Positions 44,050 to 52,240 of a stretch of DNA of 64,000 nucleotides are shown here, piece after piece. The DNA is from JANQEU01 sp965228045 (lineage in GTDB: Bacteria; Bacteroidota; Bacteroidia; Cytophagales; Cyclobacteriaceae): the NCBI GenBank assembly GCA_965228045.1, contig OZ245789.1:2914001-2978000 (forward strand), in the 5' to 3' direction. A model generated the notes under the pieces. That model saw only the letters and a program-made list of their open reading frames with translations, had not been told where the DNA came from and did not search any database. Every line of letters begins with the position of its first letter. Positions within the stretch are counted from its first letter, which is position 1. Made by a program: the position numbers and the translations under genes.

Positions 44050-46038
44050 CTATACTTCCTCGTCCTGGATTACCCTGGTATCCTTTACCAATTTGAAATT
44101 GCTCATGGAAGTCTTTAACCCCTTGCCAATCTGACCCAATCGCTGTGTGTATTCCGCGAAAGATTCCATTCCCGCTGACATCTGACTTGCCGAAGCTGCC
44201 ACCTCCTCGGCTCCTGCGGCAGTTTCCTCCGCGATGACCACCACAGACTCCATGTTGCCCACTACTGCTGAAATGTTCATTGTCTGCTCTTTAGTAGTGG
44301 CCAGCACCTCATCTGCTATGGATAGAGATTGCTTTGAACCATCTGAGATGGAAGCAAACATGCTGTGAGTCTCTCTGGATGACTGTACGCCACTGCCAAC
44401 GCTGTCATTCATCTGGCGCATTACGTTTTCCGCTTGCTTGGTGTCCTTTTTGACATCATCTACCAGCTTTTCAATCTCCTTTGCTGATTTTCTTGAGTCC
44501 TCAGCAAGTTTTCGGATCTCTTCGGCAACCACCGCAAATCCTCTACCGTTCTCTCCGGCCTGAGCTGCTTCAATGGCAGCATTAAGCGCCAGTAAATTTG
44601 TTTGTGAGGAAATCTCGGTAATCACGCTCAGAACACGTGAAATTTCATTGGACCTTTCGGACAATACAGTGATTGACTGAGCAGTTTCCTGAGAAAATCT
44701 TGAAATATTCTCCATGTCGGATACCACTGTATCAACTATCTGTTTCCCCTTTTCGCTATTCTCATAACCGGATTTCACGGAGTCATTGATGATTCCCGTC
44801 TTGCGCTCCATCTCCTCCGCTGATCGCATAATACCTTCTATGATATCTGAAGTTTTTTCAATATTTGTCAGCTGACTTCTTGCTCCATTGCTCATTTCAG
44901 CGATGGCACTGGCTATTTCATTGGTATTGGTAGTCATTTCTTCACCCGAAGACAGCATTTGCGTAGTCGCTTCTTCCATTTCCTTAACACCCGCATTGAC
45001 CTGAAGCAAAAGTCCGTTCAGGTTGTCCAGTGCTTTATTTAGGTCTGTTACCAGCACCGCTACATCACCCGATGCTTCTAACTCATATCGCGTGGTCAGG
45101 TTTCCCTTGGCGAGTTGATTGGCAATGGCATTGAGTTGAATGATCGGGAACGAAACCGAATCCAGAAGCTCATTCATAGACTCTGCCATATCTTTCCAGA
45201 CTCCTGTCTTGCCTACCGTGGTCATTCTGGTACTGAGATTACCGTCTTTGCCTGCCGAAGTCACTACGTCTTTGGTTTCAGTTATCAGGTTGTCAATGAT
45301 ATTCGTAAAGTCCCTGCTGACAGCCATGAGAGCATCCCCAACTGAAGCTTCATCCCCATCATAAGAACCATTCCCATTTTCGGAATTGGTAATATTGGCG
45401 GCTATCTCTTTGACATTTGTAGCCAGCTGTTTCATATCATCAATTTGCGTTTGAAGCAGCTGGTTTGATTCATACTGTTTGATAGTAGTTCTGCGCAATC
45501 TGTACCCTGTCCAACCACTGACGAGATTACCAAGAACGGCCAAACCCATGTGGTAGAAGAATATCATGTAGTTGATGCTATCCATGTTGATCAGATAGCT
45601 TAGGTATTGATCCTGACCACCCATTACCAATACAAAAATGGTGGTATGGTGAATAACCACTATACCGGCAAAAGGAATAAAGACCCTCCAGTCCTGATAA
45701 ATAATGAGAAGTACTGGCATGATAAAAAACCAAAAGTGCATCTCATATAAACCATTAAGCTGAGCCAGAAACTGGATCATATATAAGGCCATGACGCCAC
45801 CTGCTACCAGCCTGGAAATCAATTGCTCCCTGAATAGAAAACGAGCAATTAGGAATATTGCAAGGTTAAGTGTACCAACCCCTAAACCAAACACCCAGGT
45901 ATCATAGTGAAAGGAGATAAATATTCCGAATAGCCATAGTCCGACCATCATCATGGTCACGTACTTTTCAGCTTCCTTGGTCACTTCCTGAAAATGGATT
46001 TTAAAGCCGTCTGTTTTTGTAATGTGCGTTGTGTTCAT
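44050..46038 (-). CDS. Six-TM MCP-type receptor with HAMP domains
   Basis: 662 residues. There is no periplasmic ligand domain. Residues about 25-185 contain six membrane helices with short loops. Helices 3-5 carry 'YEMHFWFFIMPVLLIIYQDW' and 'IVVIHH', a histidine-bearing pattern like the N-terminal sensor region of many GGDEF/EAL proteins (recollection). HAMP-like segments follow (about 240-345, 'AKDGNLSTRM' style), and then an MCP hairpin with the tip 'SSQTNLLALNAAIEAAQAG' and the end 'VVVIAEETAAGAEEVAAS'. Coiled-coil prediction and the conserved methylation-type Glu pairs suggest a chemoreceptor-like output. It is 17 bases after the redoxin gene and probably in one operon with it. No chemotaxis kinase is in the window. 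Confidence 0.93.
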   Translation of the reverse strand: MNTTHITKTDGFKIHFQEVTKEAEKYVTMMMVGLWLFGIFISFHYDTWVFGLGVGTLNLAIFLIARFLFREQLISRLVAGGVMALYMIQFLAQLNGLYEMHFWFFIMPVLLIIYQDWRVFIPFAGIVVIHHTTIFVLVMGGQDQYLSYLINMDSINYMIFFYHMGLAVLGNLVSGWTGYRLRRTTIKQYESNQLLQTQIDDMKQLATNVKEIAANITNSENGNGSYDGDEASVGDALMAVSRDFTNIIDNLITETKDVVTSAGKDGNLSTRMTTVGKTGVWKDMAESMNELLDSVSFPIIQLNAIANQLAKGNLTTRYELEASGDVAVLVTDLNKALDNLNGLLLQVNAGVKEMEEATTQMLSSGEEMTTNTNEIASAIAEMSNGARSQLTNIEKTSDIIEGIMRSAEEMERKTGIINDSVKSGYENSEKGKQIVDTVVSDMENISRFSQETAQSITVLSERSNEISRVLSVITEISSQTNLLALNAAIEAAQAGENGRGFAVVAEEIRKLAEDSRKSAKEIEKLVDDVKKDTKQAENVMRQMNDSVGSGVQSSRETHSMFASISDGSKQSLSIADEVLATTKEQTMNISAVVGNMESVVVIAEETAAGAEEVAASASQMSAGMESFAEYTQRLGQIGKGLKTSMSNFKLVKDTRVIQDEEV

Positions 46039-46055
46039 GAGTGTATTTAATTGGG

Positions 46056-46652
46056 TTAGAGATCACATCCCCATTCCTGGGTCTGATAATCGGGAAAAAG
46101 GGGTGCTGGTAAGTTCTTCTCTCTGGCATCTAAGGCCAGTGCAGGTGCGGAGTTACCTATGTTTAGCGGACCACAAAGTCCTGTTTGGTTTGTATAGTTA
46201 CCTTTAAAATAAAGTCTTGAATCAGGATCCAGAATTACGGCCTGTGGCGTAGTGTTGACACCTAATGCTGTAGATATTTTTAAATCAGGATCAGATACTA
46301 CCTTGAAGTGGTCAGGTACATTGAATTTTTTCTGAAGTTGGTCAATACCTTCGGAAGCTCCCACCAGTATCAGATAATAATCCACGTCACCACCACGATC
46401 TTCGGTAAATAATCCAAGATGATCGATATTGGTTTTTGCAAAAAGACAATCATTGTCATAGAAATGAATAAAGGCCGGTTTGTCCTTTAACTTTATGAAC
46501 TCAGGGGCCAGGGTAATAAACTCCCCAGGAACAAGAGTGCTACTTTCCGCATTCCTCGGTTTATAGTGCTTGAATTCCTCGTCCCAAAAAATCTGCCCTA
46601 CAGCGGAGAGCATCAGACCTATGGACACTAAGCCCAATATCCTTTTTATCAT
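46056..46652 (-). CDS. Membrane-anchored redoxin-like protein, DUF6436 type
   Basis: 198 residues. An N-terminal hydrophobic helix (about 5-22) anchors it. The soluble part is thioredoxin-like: 'KPAFIHFYDNDCLFAKTNID' gives the strand and the first active-site-position Cys (NDCLFAK), but the usual resolving Cys at +3 is absent (Ala). 'LGVNTTPQAVILDPDSRLYF' supplies the cis-Pro (TTP). A later 'GLCGPLN' could provide another Cys. The arrangement fits DUF6436 redoxins. It precedes the MCP-type gene at 44050 by 17 bases, so the pair may form a redox-sensing unit, which is inference. Confidence 0.75.
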   Translation of the reverse strand: MIKRILGLVSIGLMLSAVGQIFWDEEFKHYKPRNAESSTLVPGEFITLAPEFIKLKDKPAFIHFYDNDCLFAKTNIDHLGLFTEDRGGDVDYYLILVGASEGIDQLQKKFNVPDHFKVVSDPDLKISTALGVNTTPQAVILDPDSRLYFKGNYTNQTGLCGPLNIGNSAPALALDAREKNLPAPLFPDYQTQEWGCDL

Positions 46653-46830
46653 TTGATAACAATGCCAAAATACAGGATAAAGTTCGTCCTAAAGACTTTA
46701 ACGAAAGTGCCTGTTTTATTTAAATAAGCGCCAATAGAAGCACTTTTAGGATTAAGTCGTGATTATTTCAAATGATAATAGTCTGTTTGTTTAAGAGTTA
46801 AATCATAAGTCTGTTAAAGACTTAAACAAA

Positions 46831-46851
46831 TAACATTCTTATCGAATGTTA
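46831..46851 (-). terminator. Hairpin, candidate terminator of the BCCT gene
   Basis: TAACATTC and GAATGTTA (46831-46838, 46844-46851) pair perfectly around a 5-base loop. On the minus strand the hairpin is followed by TTTGTTT. It lies 20 bases after the BCCT stop codon. A second inverted repeat TTTGTTTAAG/CTTAAACAAA (46786-46795, 46821-46830) adjoins it and might be an operator; neither has been tested. Confidence 0.5.
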
Positions 46852-46870
46852 GAGGCGTGAAAACTTTTTT

Positions 46871-48382
46871 CTATTTTTTAGAATTTTCCAGTTCCCATTC
46901 CTCTTTTAACCCTTTGTATAGTGAATAACACATGATCAAAAGAATGATGGCAAAGGGTAATCCAGCTGTCAGCGCAGCTGTCTGGAGCGCCGTTAATCCT
47001 CCACCAATCAATAATGTTGCTGCCACTCCACCTTCGGAGAGTGCCCAAAAGATTCTTTGTCCCACAGGAGCATCCAATTTACCACCACTTGTGATGCTAT
47101 CGATAACAAGTGATCCGGAATCCGAGGAGGTGACGAAAAAACTAGTGACAAGCACGATACCCATAAAACTTGTGAGTATATCCACAGGAAACTCTTCCAG
47201 CATCACAAACATGGCCGTAGATATGTCTTCTGAAACAGCATCGGCGATGTTGCCAATGCCATTTAATTCAAGAAACAGTGCTGAGCCCCCAAACACAGAT
47301 AGCCATATGAAGGTCAGTAGCGTAGGCACCAGGAGCACCCCTAAGACAAACTCTCTTACCGTGCGACCTCGTGATACCCTTGCGATGAACATACCTACAA
47401 ACGGTGACCAGGATATCCACCATGCCCAATAAACAAGTGTCCAGTCCCTTTGAAATTCTCCACCCGCAAAATTGCCGGTATGGGTGCCTATCTGTAGTAA
47501 ACTTTGAAGATAGCCTCCGGTTGTTTGAACAAATCCATTCAGAATAAACAATGTCGGGCCGAGAAACAGCAACACCACCAGAAATACCATACCAAGACGA
47601 ATATTCAGGACACTGAGAACTTTTACTCCCTTATCCAACCCGAGCACCACAGAAACAGTCGCTGCAATTGTGATCAATACGATCAGCGTGACCTGAAGCT
47701 CGATCGAATTCTCCAGGCCAAAGAGGTAATTTATACCAGCACCGATTTGTTGGGCCCCGAAACCCAAAGAAGTGGCCAACCCAAATAAAGTGGGCACCAC
47801 ACTCAGTATGTCAATGACGTCACCAAAAGGACCGTGGATCTTATCTCCTAAAAGGGGGTGGAAAACGCTCCGAATGGAAAGCGGTAATTTTTTACTGAAT
47901 GCAAAGAAAGCAAGTGCAAGTCCGATGAGTGCATAAATTCCCCACGCGTGTAGCCCCCAGTGCAGATAGGTGTAGATCATAGCTTTATTGGCCCGGGTAC
48001 CCTGATCGGTAATCTCTACAGGAGGATTGATAAAATGCGAGATAGGCTCAGCGACACTAAAAAACAGCAGTCCAATTCCCATGCCTGCAGAGAATAACAT
48101 GGCAAACCATGCAAACAAACTGAACTCTTTGGTGGCATTTGGTCCGCCTAACTTTAGTTTTCCGTATCGGCTAAAGGCAAAATACAAACAAAGGCCAAGA
48201 AGGATGTTTACGGTGACGATAAAGAACCATCCTCCTCTGGTCGTGATCCACTCCTGCATGCTGAGAAAGATTTCCTCCATCGGGTCTCCTACAGAAAGGG
48301 TTACAAGAATAAAGACAATGATTACAATGGCACTCGGGTAAAAGACCGGGGCGTGAATGTCAAAATACTTTTTTTGGCTCAA
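46871..48382 (-). CDS. BCCT-family osmolyte transporter
   Basis: 503 residues with twelve membrane helices. BCCT signatures include 'FSAGMGIGLLFFSVAEPISH' in helix 3-4, 'YLHWGLHAWGIYALIGLALA', and the Trp-rich 'YWAWWISWSPFVGMFIARVS' followed by 'RGRTVREFVLGVLLVP', and 'VTSSDSGSLVIDSI'. The family takes up quaternary ammonium osmolytes such as glycine betaine, choline or carnitine, coupled to sodium or protons. The aromatic box residues are present. C- and N-terminal tails are short, so strong osmosensing through a long C-terminal domain is unlikely. A single gene ending in a hairpin; consistent with a saline habitat. Confidence 0.95.
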   Translation of the reverse strand: MSQKKYFDIHAPVFYPSAIVIIVFILVTLSVGDPMEEIFLSMQEWITTRGGWFFIVTVNILLGLCLYFAFSRYGKLKLGGPNATKEFSLFAWFAMLFSAGMGIGLLFFSVAEPISHFINPPVEITDQGTRANKAMIYTYLHWGLHAWGIYALIGLALAFFAFSKKLPLSIRSVFHPLLGDKIHGPFGDVIDILSVVPTLFGLATSLGFGAQQIGAGINYLFGLENSIELQVTLIVLITIAATVSVVLGLDKGVKVLSVLNIRLGMVFLVVLLFLGPTLFILNGFVQTTGGYLQSLLQIGTHTGNFAGGEFQRDWTLVYWAWWISWSPFVGMFIARVSRGRTVREFVLGVLLVPTLLTFIWLSVFGGSALFLELNGIGNIADAVSEDISTAMFVMLEEFPVDILTSFMGIVLVTSFFVTSSDSGSLVIDSITSGGKLDAPVGQRIFWALSEGGVAATLLIGGGLTALQTAALTAGLPFAIILLIMCYSLYKGLKEEWELENSKK

Positions 48383-48474
48383 ATGATTACTGAAATTTCA
48401 GGTTAAGGTCATTGAAAGTAACCAAAGGTAAAATTTATGTTCTACAGAACCTATTAATACCTGAGTTATAGAAG

Positions 48475-50367
48475 CTAGGGATCGATGAACTCAAAAATGG
48501 AAGAGTATTTTCCCATTCGTTGAACGTAATCAAGTAATTCATTGAAGAAGTGATCGCTTCCAAGGGTGGCGGAATCCCCGATCAAAACAAGGCGGTACCT
48601 GGCCCGGGTCATGGCGACATTTAATCGGCGGTATTCCTTTAAGAATCCAATCTCACCACGATCATTTGCCCTGACCAAAGAGATGTAAATAACATCCCGC
48701 TCCTGTCCCTGAAATGCATCAACCGTATTGACCTGAATCTGTGACCGGTAAGGAGCCAGGGCATCGGAATCATTTAACAATTCCGAGATTATTTCAACTT
48801 GTGCTTTGTAAGGGGTTATGATACCGACAGATAGATTGGTCAATTTCTCAGCGGCAAGTAGGTTGATCAGCAGTTCCGCCTCTTGCCGGTTGTATGTACT
48901 TAGTGTTTCCTGTTTTACCGACTCTTCATGACCACTTCCCGCAGTGTCTACGAACTCCAACGGATGGTCGAACTTCTTTTCCCGTCTTTTGATCTCCTCA
49001 GCCACCTTAAGTTTTCCGTCATAAAAATGCATGCTGGAAAATCCCATGATTGCGGTCTCCATTCTGTACTGGATTTCAAGCATGGTAGTAGCGTCCGGCT
49101 GATTTCTGACACCTTTTGCGAAAAGCGTATCTTCCAATCCCTCCTTACCCGCTTCAAATGATTTGATAGTAGGTGGTAGTTGAAAATGATCTCCTGACAT
49201 GATCACCCTTCTTACCCTGTCGAGGGGTATCCATGTAGCAGCTTCAAGGGCCTGAGAAGTCTCGTCAATAAAGACGGTCTTAAACAATCTATCTCTGATC
49301 AATTTATTGGCAGAACCGGTCAAAGTGCAGGCAATGACCTGCGCATTGTCAAGCAATGACTCAGAAATGTAGTTTTCCAAATCGCGGGACTCTCTTCGCA
49401 AGGCCTTAGATTCCTTAAAAAGTAAATCTCTTTGGAACTTCTCCGTTTTTCCGAATTTTCGTTTGTACCTGGATGCGAGCGTACGGTATTCTTCCGATTG
49501 AATTCGCATTTCCTTAAGCCTGCCAAAATCCTTGTGTTTGCTGATCTTTACATCCAGGCTATTTTCCACCACTTCCGGTGTAAGCCTGGCAGGATGACCT
49601 AATCTAAGCACATTAAGATCCTCATTTACAAGCTTCTCCACAATCAAATCCACCGCCGCATTACTAGGAGCACATACCAGGACCTGCTTCTCCTGTCTCA
49701 CTACTTCAGTAATGCTTTTTGTAAGGGTTGTGGTCTTGCCGGTTCCGGGCGGTCCGTGAACGAAGGCTACAAGTCGGGCATCACAAATCTTATGAAATGC
49801 TTCGTTTTGTACATCATTCAGACTCTCAACATTGAAGTGATGACCAGGATCGAAAGGAGCCTTTTGCTCTCCATACATGGCATCTCTTAGCTCTGATAAT
49901 CGATTATTTTTTGCAAGTATTACACGATTAATGGCATCTGACATTTCACGGTAAGTGGAGTCATCGAACATCAGATTGACTCCTATGCTGTCTTCATATG
50001 CCCAATCCGGCACATAAGACTTATTCAGCACCACACGCATGGTTTCATCTTTCAGATAGCCCACTACTCCGGAAATGTTTTTATCCCGCTCGTCACTTTC
50101 AGCAAAAACGGAAACAATACTACCTACCTGGAAAGCATGCTTTCGTTCCAGGTGCTTCTTCTTCTCGATGACGAGGGTAATGCGTTCTCCTGTACTTATG
50201 AAATCATCCGTTAACCGAACCGGAAACCATGTTGTGCCCTTTTTATCCCGCTCATATGGGCTGGTGAGCATCATTCGCTCTTTGAAGAACTCGTAGTCTG
50301 CAGCCTTTTCTTTGTCCAACAGAGAAAGCTGTTTTTTTAAAGTGTGAAGTGTTTCCGGTGAAATCAT
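48475..50367 (-). CDS. Superfamily 1 helicase, IGHMBP2/DNA2-like
   Basis: 630 residues. N-terminal region to about 190 is an OB/SH3-like beta domain found in the IGHMBP2 family. Walker A 'VHGPPGTGKTTTL' is at about 204-216, the Q-type loop precedes it, and Walker B is 'VFIDETSQALEA'. Later motifs include 'GDHFQLPPTI' (III), 'LEIQYRME' (IV), 'GIITPYKAQVEIISELLN', 'VNTVDAFQGQERDVIYISLVR' split at the Q motif, and 'RRLNVAMTRARYRLVLIGD' (VI). Acts as a 5'-3' ATP-dependent nucleic-acid helicase; partner processes are unknown. It starts one base after the stop of the small membrane protein gene and is the last gene of a three-gene unit. A shortened, decayed copy of its N-terminus lies at 51846-52015. 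Confidence 0.93.
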   Translation of the reverse strand: MISPETLHTLKKQLSLLDKEKAADYEFFKERMMLTSPYERDKKGTTWFPVRLTDDFISTGERITLVIEKKKHLERKHAFQVGSIVSVFAESDERDKNISGVVGYLKDETMRVVLNKSYVPDWAYEDSIGVNLMFDDSTYREMSDAINRVILAKNNRLSELRDAMYGEQKAPFDPGHHFNVESLNDVQNEAFHKICDARLVAFVHGPPGTGKTTTLTKSITEVVRQEKQVLVCAPSNAAVDLIVEKLVNEDLNVLRLGHPARLTPEVVENSLDVKISKHKDFGRLKEMRIQSEEYRTLASRYKRKFGKTEKFQRDLLFKESKALRRESRDLENYISESLLDNAQVIACTLTGSANKLIRDRLFKTVFIDETSQALEAATWIPLDRVRRVIMSGDHFQLPPTIKSFEAGKEGLEDTLFAKGVRNQPDATTMLEIQYRMETAIMGFSSMHFYDGKLKVAEEIKRREKKFDHPLEFVDTAGSGHEESVKQETLSTYNRQEAELLINLLAAEKLTNLSVGIITPYKAQVEIISELLNDSDALAPYRSQIQVNTVDAFQGQERDVIYISLVRANDRGEIGFLKEYRRLNVAMTRARYRLVLIGDSATLGSDHFFNELLDYVQRMGKYSSIFEFIDP

Positions 50368-50949
50368 TCAGAATTTCAGAACTAATCCTACATGTTGGAA
50401 GGAAAGTGAAACCGAACTCAGGGAATCGATTAATTTTTCTCCATGACTTTTTTGAATCATGAAGAATATGACATCAAATGTGAAAAGAAATGCCCCTTGC
50501 AAAATAATAGACTGCCCAAATCCTTTAAGTCTTGCGGTATTGGTCTCTACATTCCTGGATTTTTCAATCAGATACAATCCTCCGGCCATGTAGGCAAGGT
50601 CAAGACCTGCATTGAAAAGCAGGAGCCGCTCAAGAGTTTGCTGTTCTTTGATGGATTGGGTCAGGTCAAAAGTGGTAGGGTCAGCGGAAATAGCTCCATA
50701 AATTCCGAAACCTGCTATCGCCAGGTTTACCACGTTCCAGTAGCCGTTCATTTGATGGAAATATTTCCTATGACCACTCGAAGGTGAAGCCAAAACAGGA
50801 CTAAGTGCAATATTGGCTGTAGCCCAGGACCCCAGAATTATTAAGCCATTACGTGTCAATTCCAGGCGTTCCCGGTTAAACGTAGCCAAATCCTGAGCTG
50901 AAAGAATTAGGGTCACAAAAAAGAAAATGGAAAAAAGAGCAGCGCGCAT
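50368..50949 (-). CDS. Small membrane protein, DUF6992-like
   Basis: 193 residues. A signal peptide ends LILSAQ at about residue 19. Then comes 'RLELTRNGLIILGSWATANI', a pattern recalled from DUF6992 proteins of Bacteroidota, followed by three to four hydrophobic helices (about 60-80, 105-125, 145-165) and a short tail. No catalytic motif. Function unknown. It overlaps neither neighbour: 2 bases after the endonuclease gene, directly before the helicase gene, so all three are likely one transcript. Confidence 0.7.
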   Translation of the reverse strand: MRAALFSIFFFVTLILSAQDLATFNRERLELTRNGLIILGSWATANIALSPVLASPSSGHRKYFHQMNGYWNVVNLAIAGFGIYGAISADPTTFDLTQSIKEQQTLERLLLFNAGLDLAYMAGGLYLIEKSRNVETNTARLKGFGQSIILQGAFLFTFDVIFFMIQKSHGEKLIDSLSSVSLSFQHVGLVLKF

Positions 50950-50951
50950 AT

Positions 50952-51779
50952 TTATTCAATGGTGACCATAACCGGGAAATGATCGGATAAATACCTCCCA
51001 TCGATTACGGTACTTTCAACACCATATTTCAATGAATTTAGTTCCGGTGAAACAAAAATATAGTCTATCCGCCTTTCGGGAACAGACTCCAGGTCAAAGC
51101 CATTGAATGTACCGACGCTGCCGTACTTCTTAGAGCTGCTGTCAAAAGTATCCATAAGTTCACCCTCAAGTGCCGTGATGACGGGAGTATCCTCACCTGC
51201 ATTGAAATCTCCCATCAATACCACACGCTCTAACCCGCTGATTTCTTTGATTTTATCAAGAATCAAAAGGGAGGATTTCTCGCGAGCTTCAACACCAATG
51301 TGGTCATAGTGTGTATTGAAAACAAAAATCTCCCGGCCATCGGATTTACGAACAAACAATCCATAGGTGCAAACCCGGGGAAGGGCGGCATCCCAGGACT
51401 TAGACGGCGTGTCAGGTGTTTCCGATAACCAGAATGTTCCTGACTTCTCTATCTCCCAGATACTCGACTTGTAGAAAATCGGCGAAAATTCACCGGCCGT
51501 TTTACCATCATCCCTTCCCACTCCAATCCATTGATAACCCTCCAATCCGGAATCGATCGAATCGATCTGGGACAACAATGCTTCCTGCATCCCTATAAAG
51601 TCAAACTGTTCGTAATTCAAAAAATCACGAACAATTTGTTTTCGATTACTCCATTGATGATAGCCATCATTAGGATTGTCATATCGAATGTTAAAAGTAC
51701 AGAGTTTGATGTCCTGGGCACTGATCCCAATTGATACGAGCAGTAACAGGAACGGTATGACCCGCCGATAGGTGAACAT
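50952..51779 (-). CDS. Secreted endonuclease/exonuclease/phosphatase family protein
   Basis: 275 residues with a signal peptide ending GISAQ at about residue 22. The EEP fold motifs are in order: 'LCTFNIRYDNPNDGYHQW', 'FDFIGMQEALLSQ' (metal-binding Glu), 'IFVFNTHYDHIGVEAREK', 'RVVLMGDFNAGEDTPV' (Asp and Asn), 'RIDYIFVSPELN' and the catalytic 'YLSDHFPVMVTI' (Asp-His). It is complete and probably active. Members cut nucleic acids or phosphoesters such as sphingomyelin or inositol phosphates; export suggests an extracellular or periplasmic substrate. First gene of the endonuclease/membrane protein/helicase unit. Its 3' third is duplicated at 54708-54998. Confidence 0.92.
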   Translation of the reverse strand: MFTYRRVIPFLLLLVSIGISAQDIKLCTFNIRYDNPNDGYHQWSNRKQIVRDFLNYEQFDFIGMQEALLSQIDSIDSGLEGYQWIGVGRDDGKTAGEFSPIFYKSSIWEIEKSGTFWLSETPDTPSKSWDAALPRVCTYGLFVRKSDGREIFVFNTHYDHIGVEAREKSSLLILDKIKEISGLERVVLMGDFNAGEDTPVITALEGELMDTFDSSSKKYGSVGTFNGFDLESVPERRIDYIFVSPELNSLKYGVESTVIDGRYLSDHFPVMVTIE

Positions 51780-51807
51780 AAAGGTTTTTATCGCAAGGTA
51801 TGATTAA

Positions 51808-51841
51808 TCGGAATCATCCGTCCGAATTCCTGGACACATTA
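51808..51841. repeat. 34-bp direct repeat, copy 1 (copy 2 at 54989-55022)
   Basis: The 34 bases beginning TCGGAATCATC recur at 54989-55022 with one substitution. Each copy lies immediately upstream of an endonuclease gene or its remnant, so the repeat is the shared 5' flank of the duplicated gene and marks the boundary of the duplication. Confidence 0.9.
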
Positions 51842-51845
51842 TTTT

Positions 51846-52015
51846 TTCAAGTATTTCACGATTAATGGCATATGACATTTCACGGTAAGTGGAGTCATCG
51901 AACATCAGGTTGACTCCTATGCTGTCATAATTCGTTCTTTGAAGAACTCGTAGTCAGTTTCTTCTTCCTTAACAAGAAGTTTTAATTGGTTGTGTAATGA
52001 TTCTTCTATTGTCAT
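51846..52015 (-). pseudogene. Remnant of a second helicase gene
   Basis: Reverse strand from an ATG at 52015: 'MTIEESLHNQLKLLVKEEET' then 'DYEFFKERI' and a stop at 51917. This matches the first 30 or so residues of the intact helicase ('SLLDKEKAADYEFFKERMML'). In another frame the sequence then resumes as 'DSIGVNLMFDDSTYREMS', equal to about residues 130-147 of the intact gene, and ends in the flank repeat. About 100 codons are missing between the two pieces, and everything after residue ~155 is lost. A decayed paralog by deletion. Confidence 0.85.
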
Positions 52016-52240
52016 CAGCGTTAGTGCATCAGCTTTCGGCAAAATAATTAAAACCAAAAGACATAATTACCCCATTTCTATACCGGTTTGAAAACATATA
52101 AACCACTATAAACAATTTTAGTTCACAGAACATCCTAACCTGATGATTTGGTTAGAAATTCTTCATTGTAGACATTTTGTAGATGGTCAGGATCTCAGAT
52201 ATCCAACACCGCGGACTAATTTGAAATCAAAAACTAGCCC

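Larger units (their letters stand above)
51780..52240. other. Intergenic region between divergent genes, with duplication debris
   Basis: 461 bases between the endonuclease and the MCP gene. It contains the 34-bp direct repeat (51808-51841), a helicase remnant (51846-52015), and about 225 bases of A+T-rich DNA (52016-52240) with no gene, presumably the promoter of the MCP gene. No match to a full -33/-7 pair was found. CTAATTTG at about 52216-52223 is one position off the -7 consensus. Confidence 0.6.

Noticed and set aside
44050..46038. Histidine kinase.
   Set aside because: The C-terminal half has the MCP hairpin tip and no H-box, N, G1 or G2 ATP-binding motifs.
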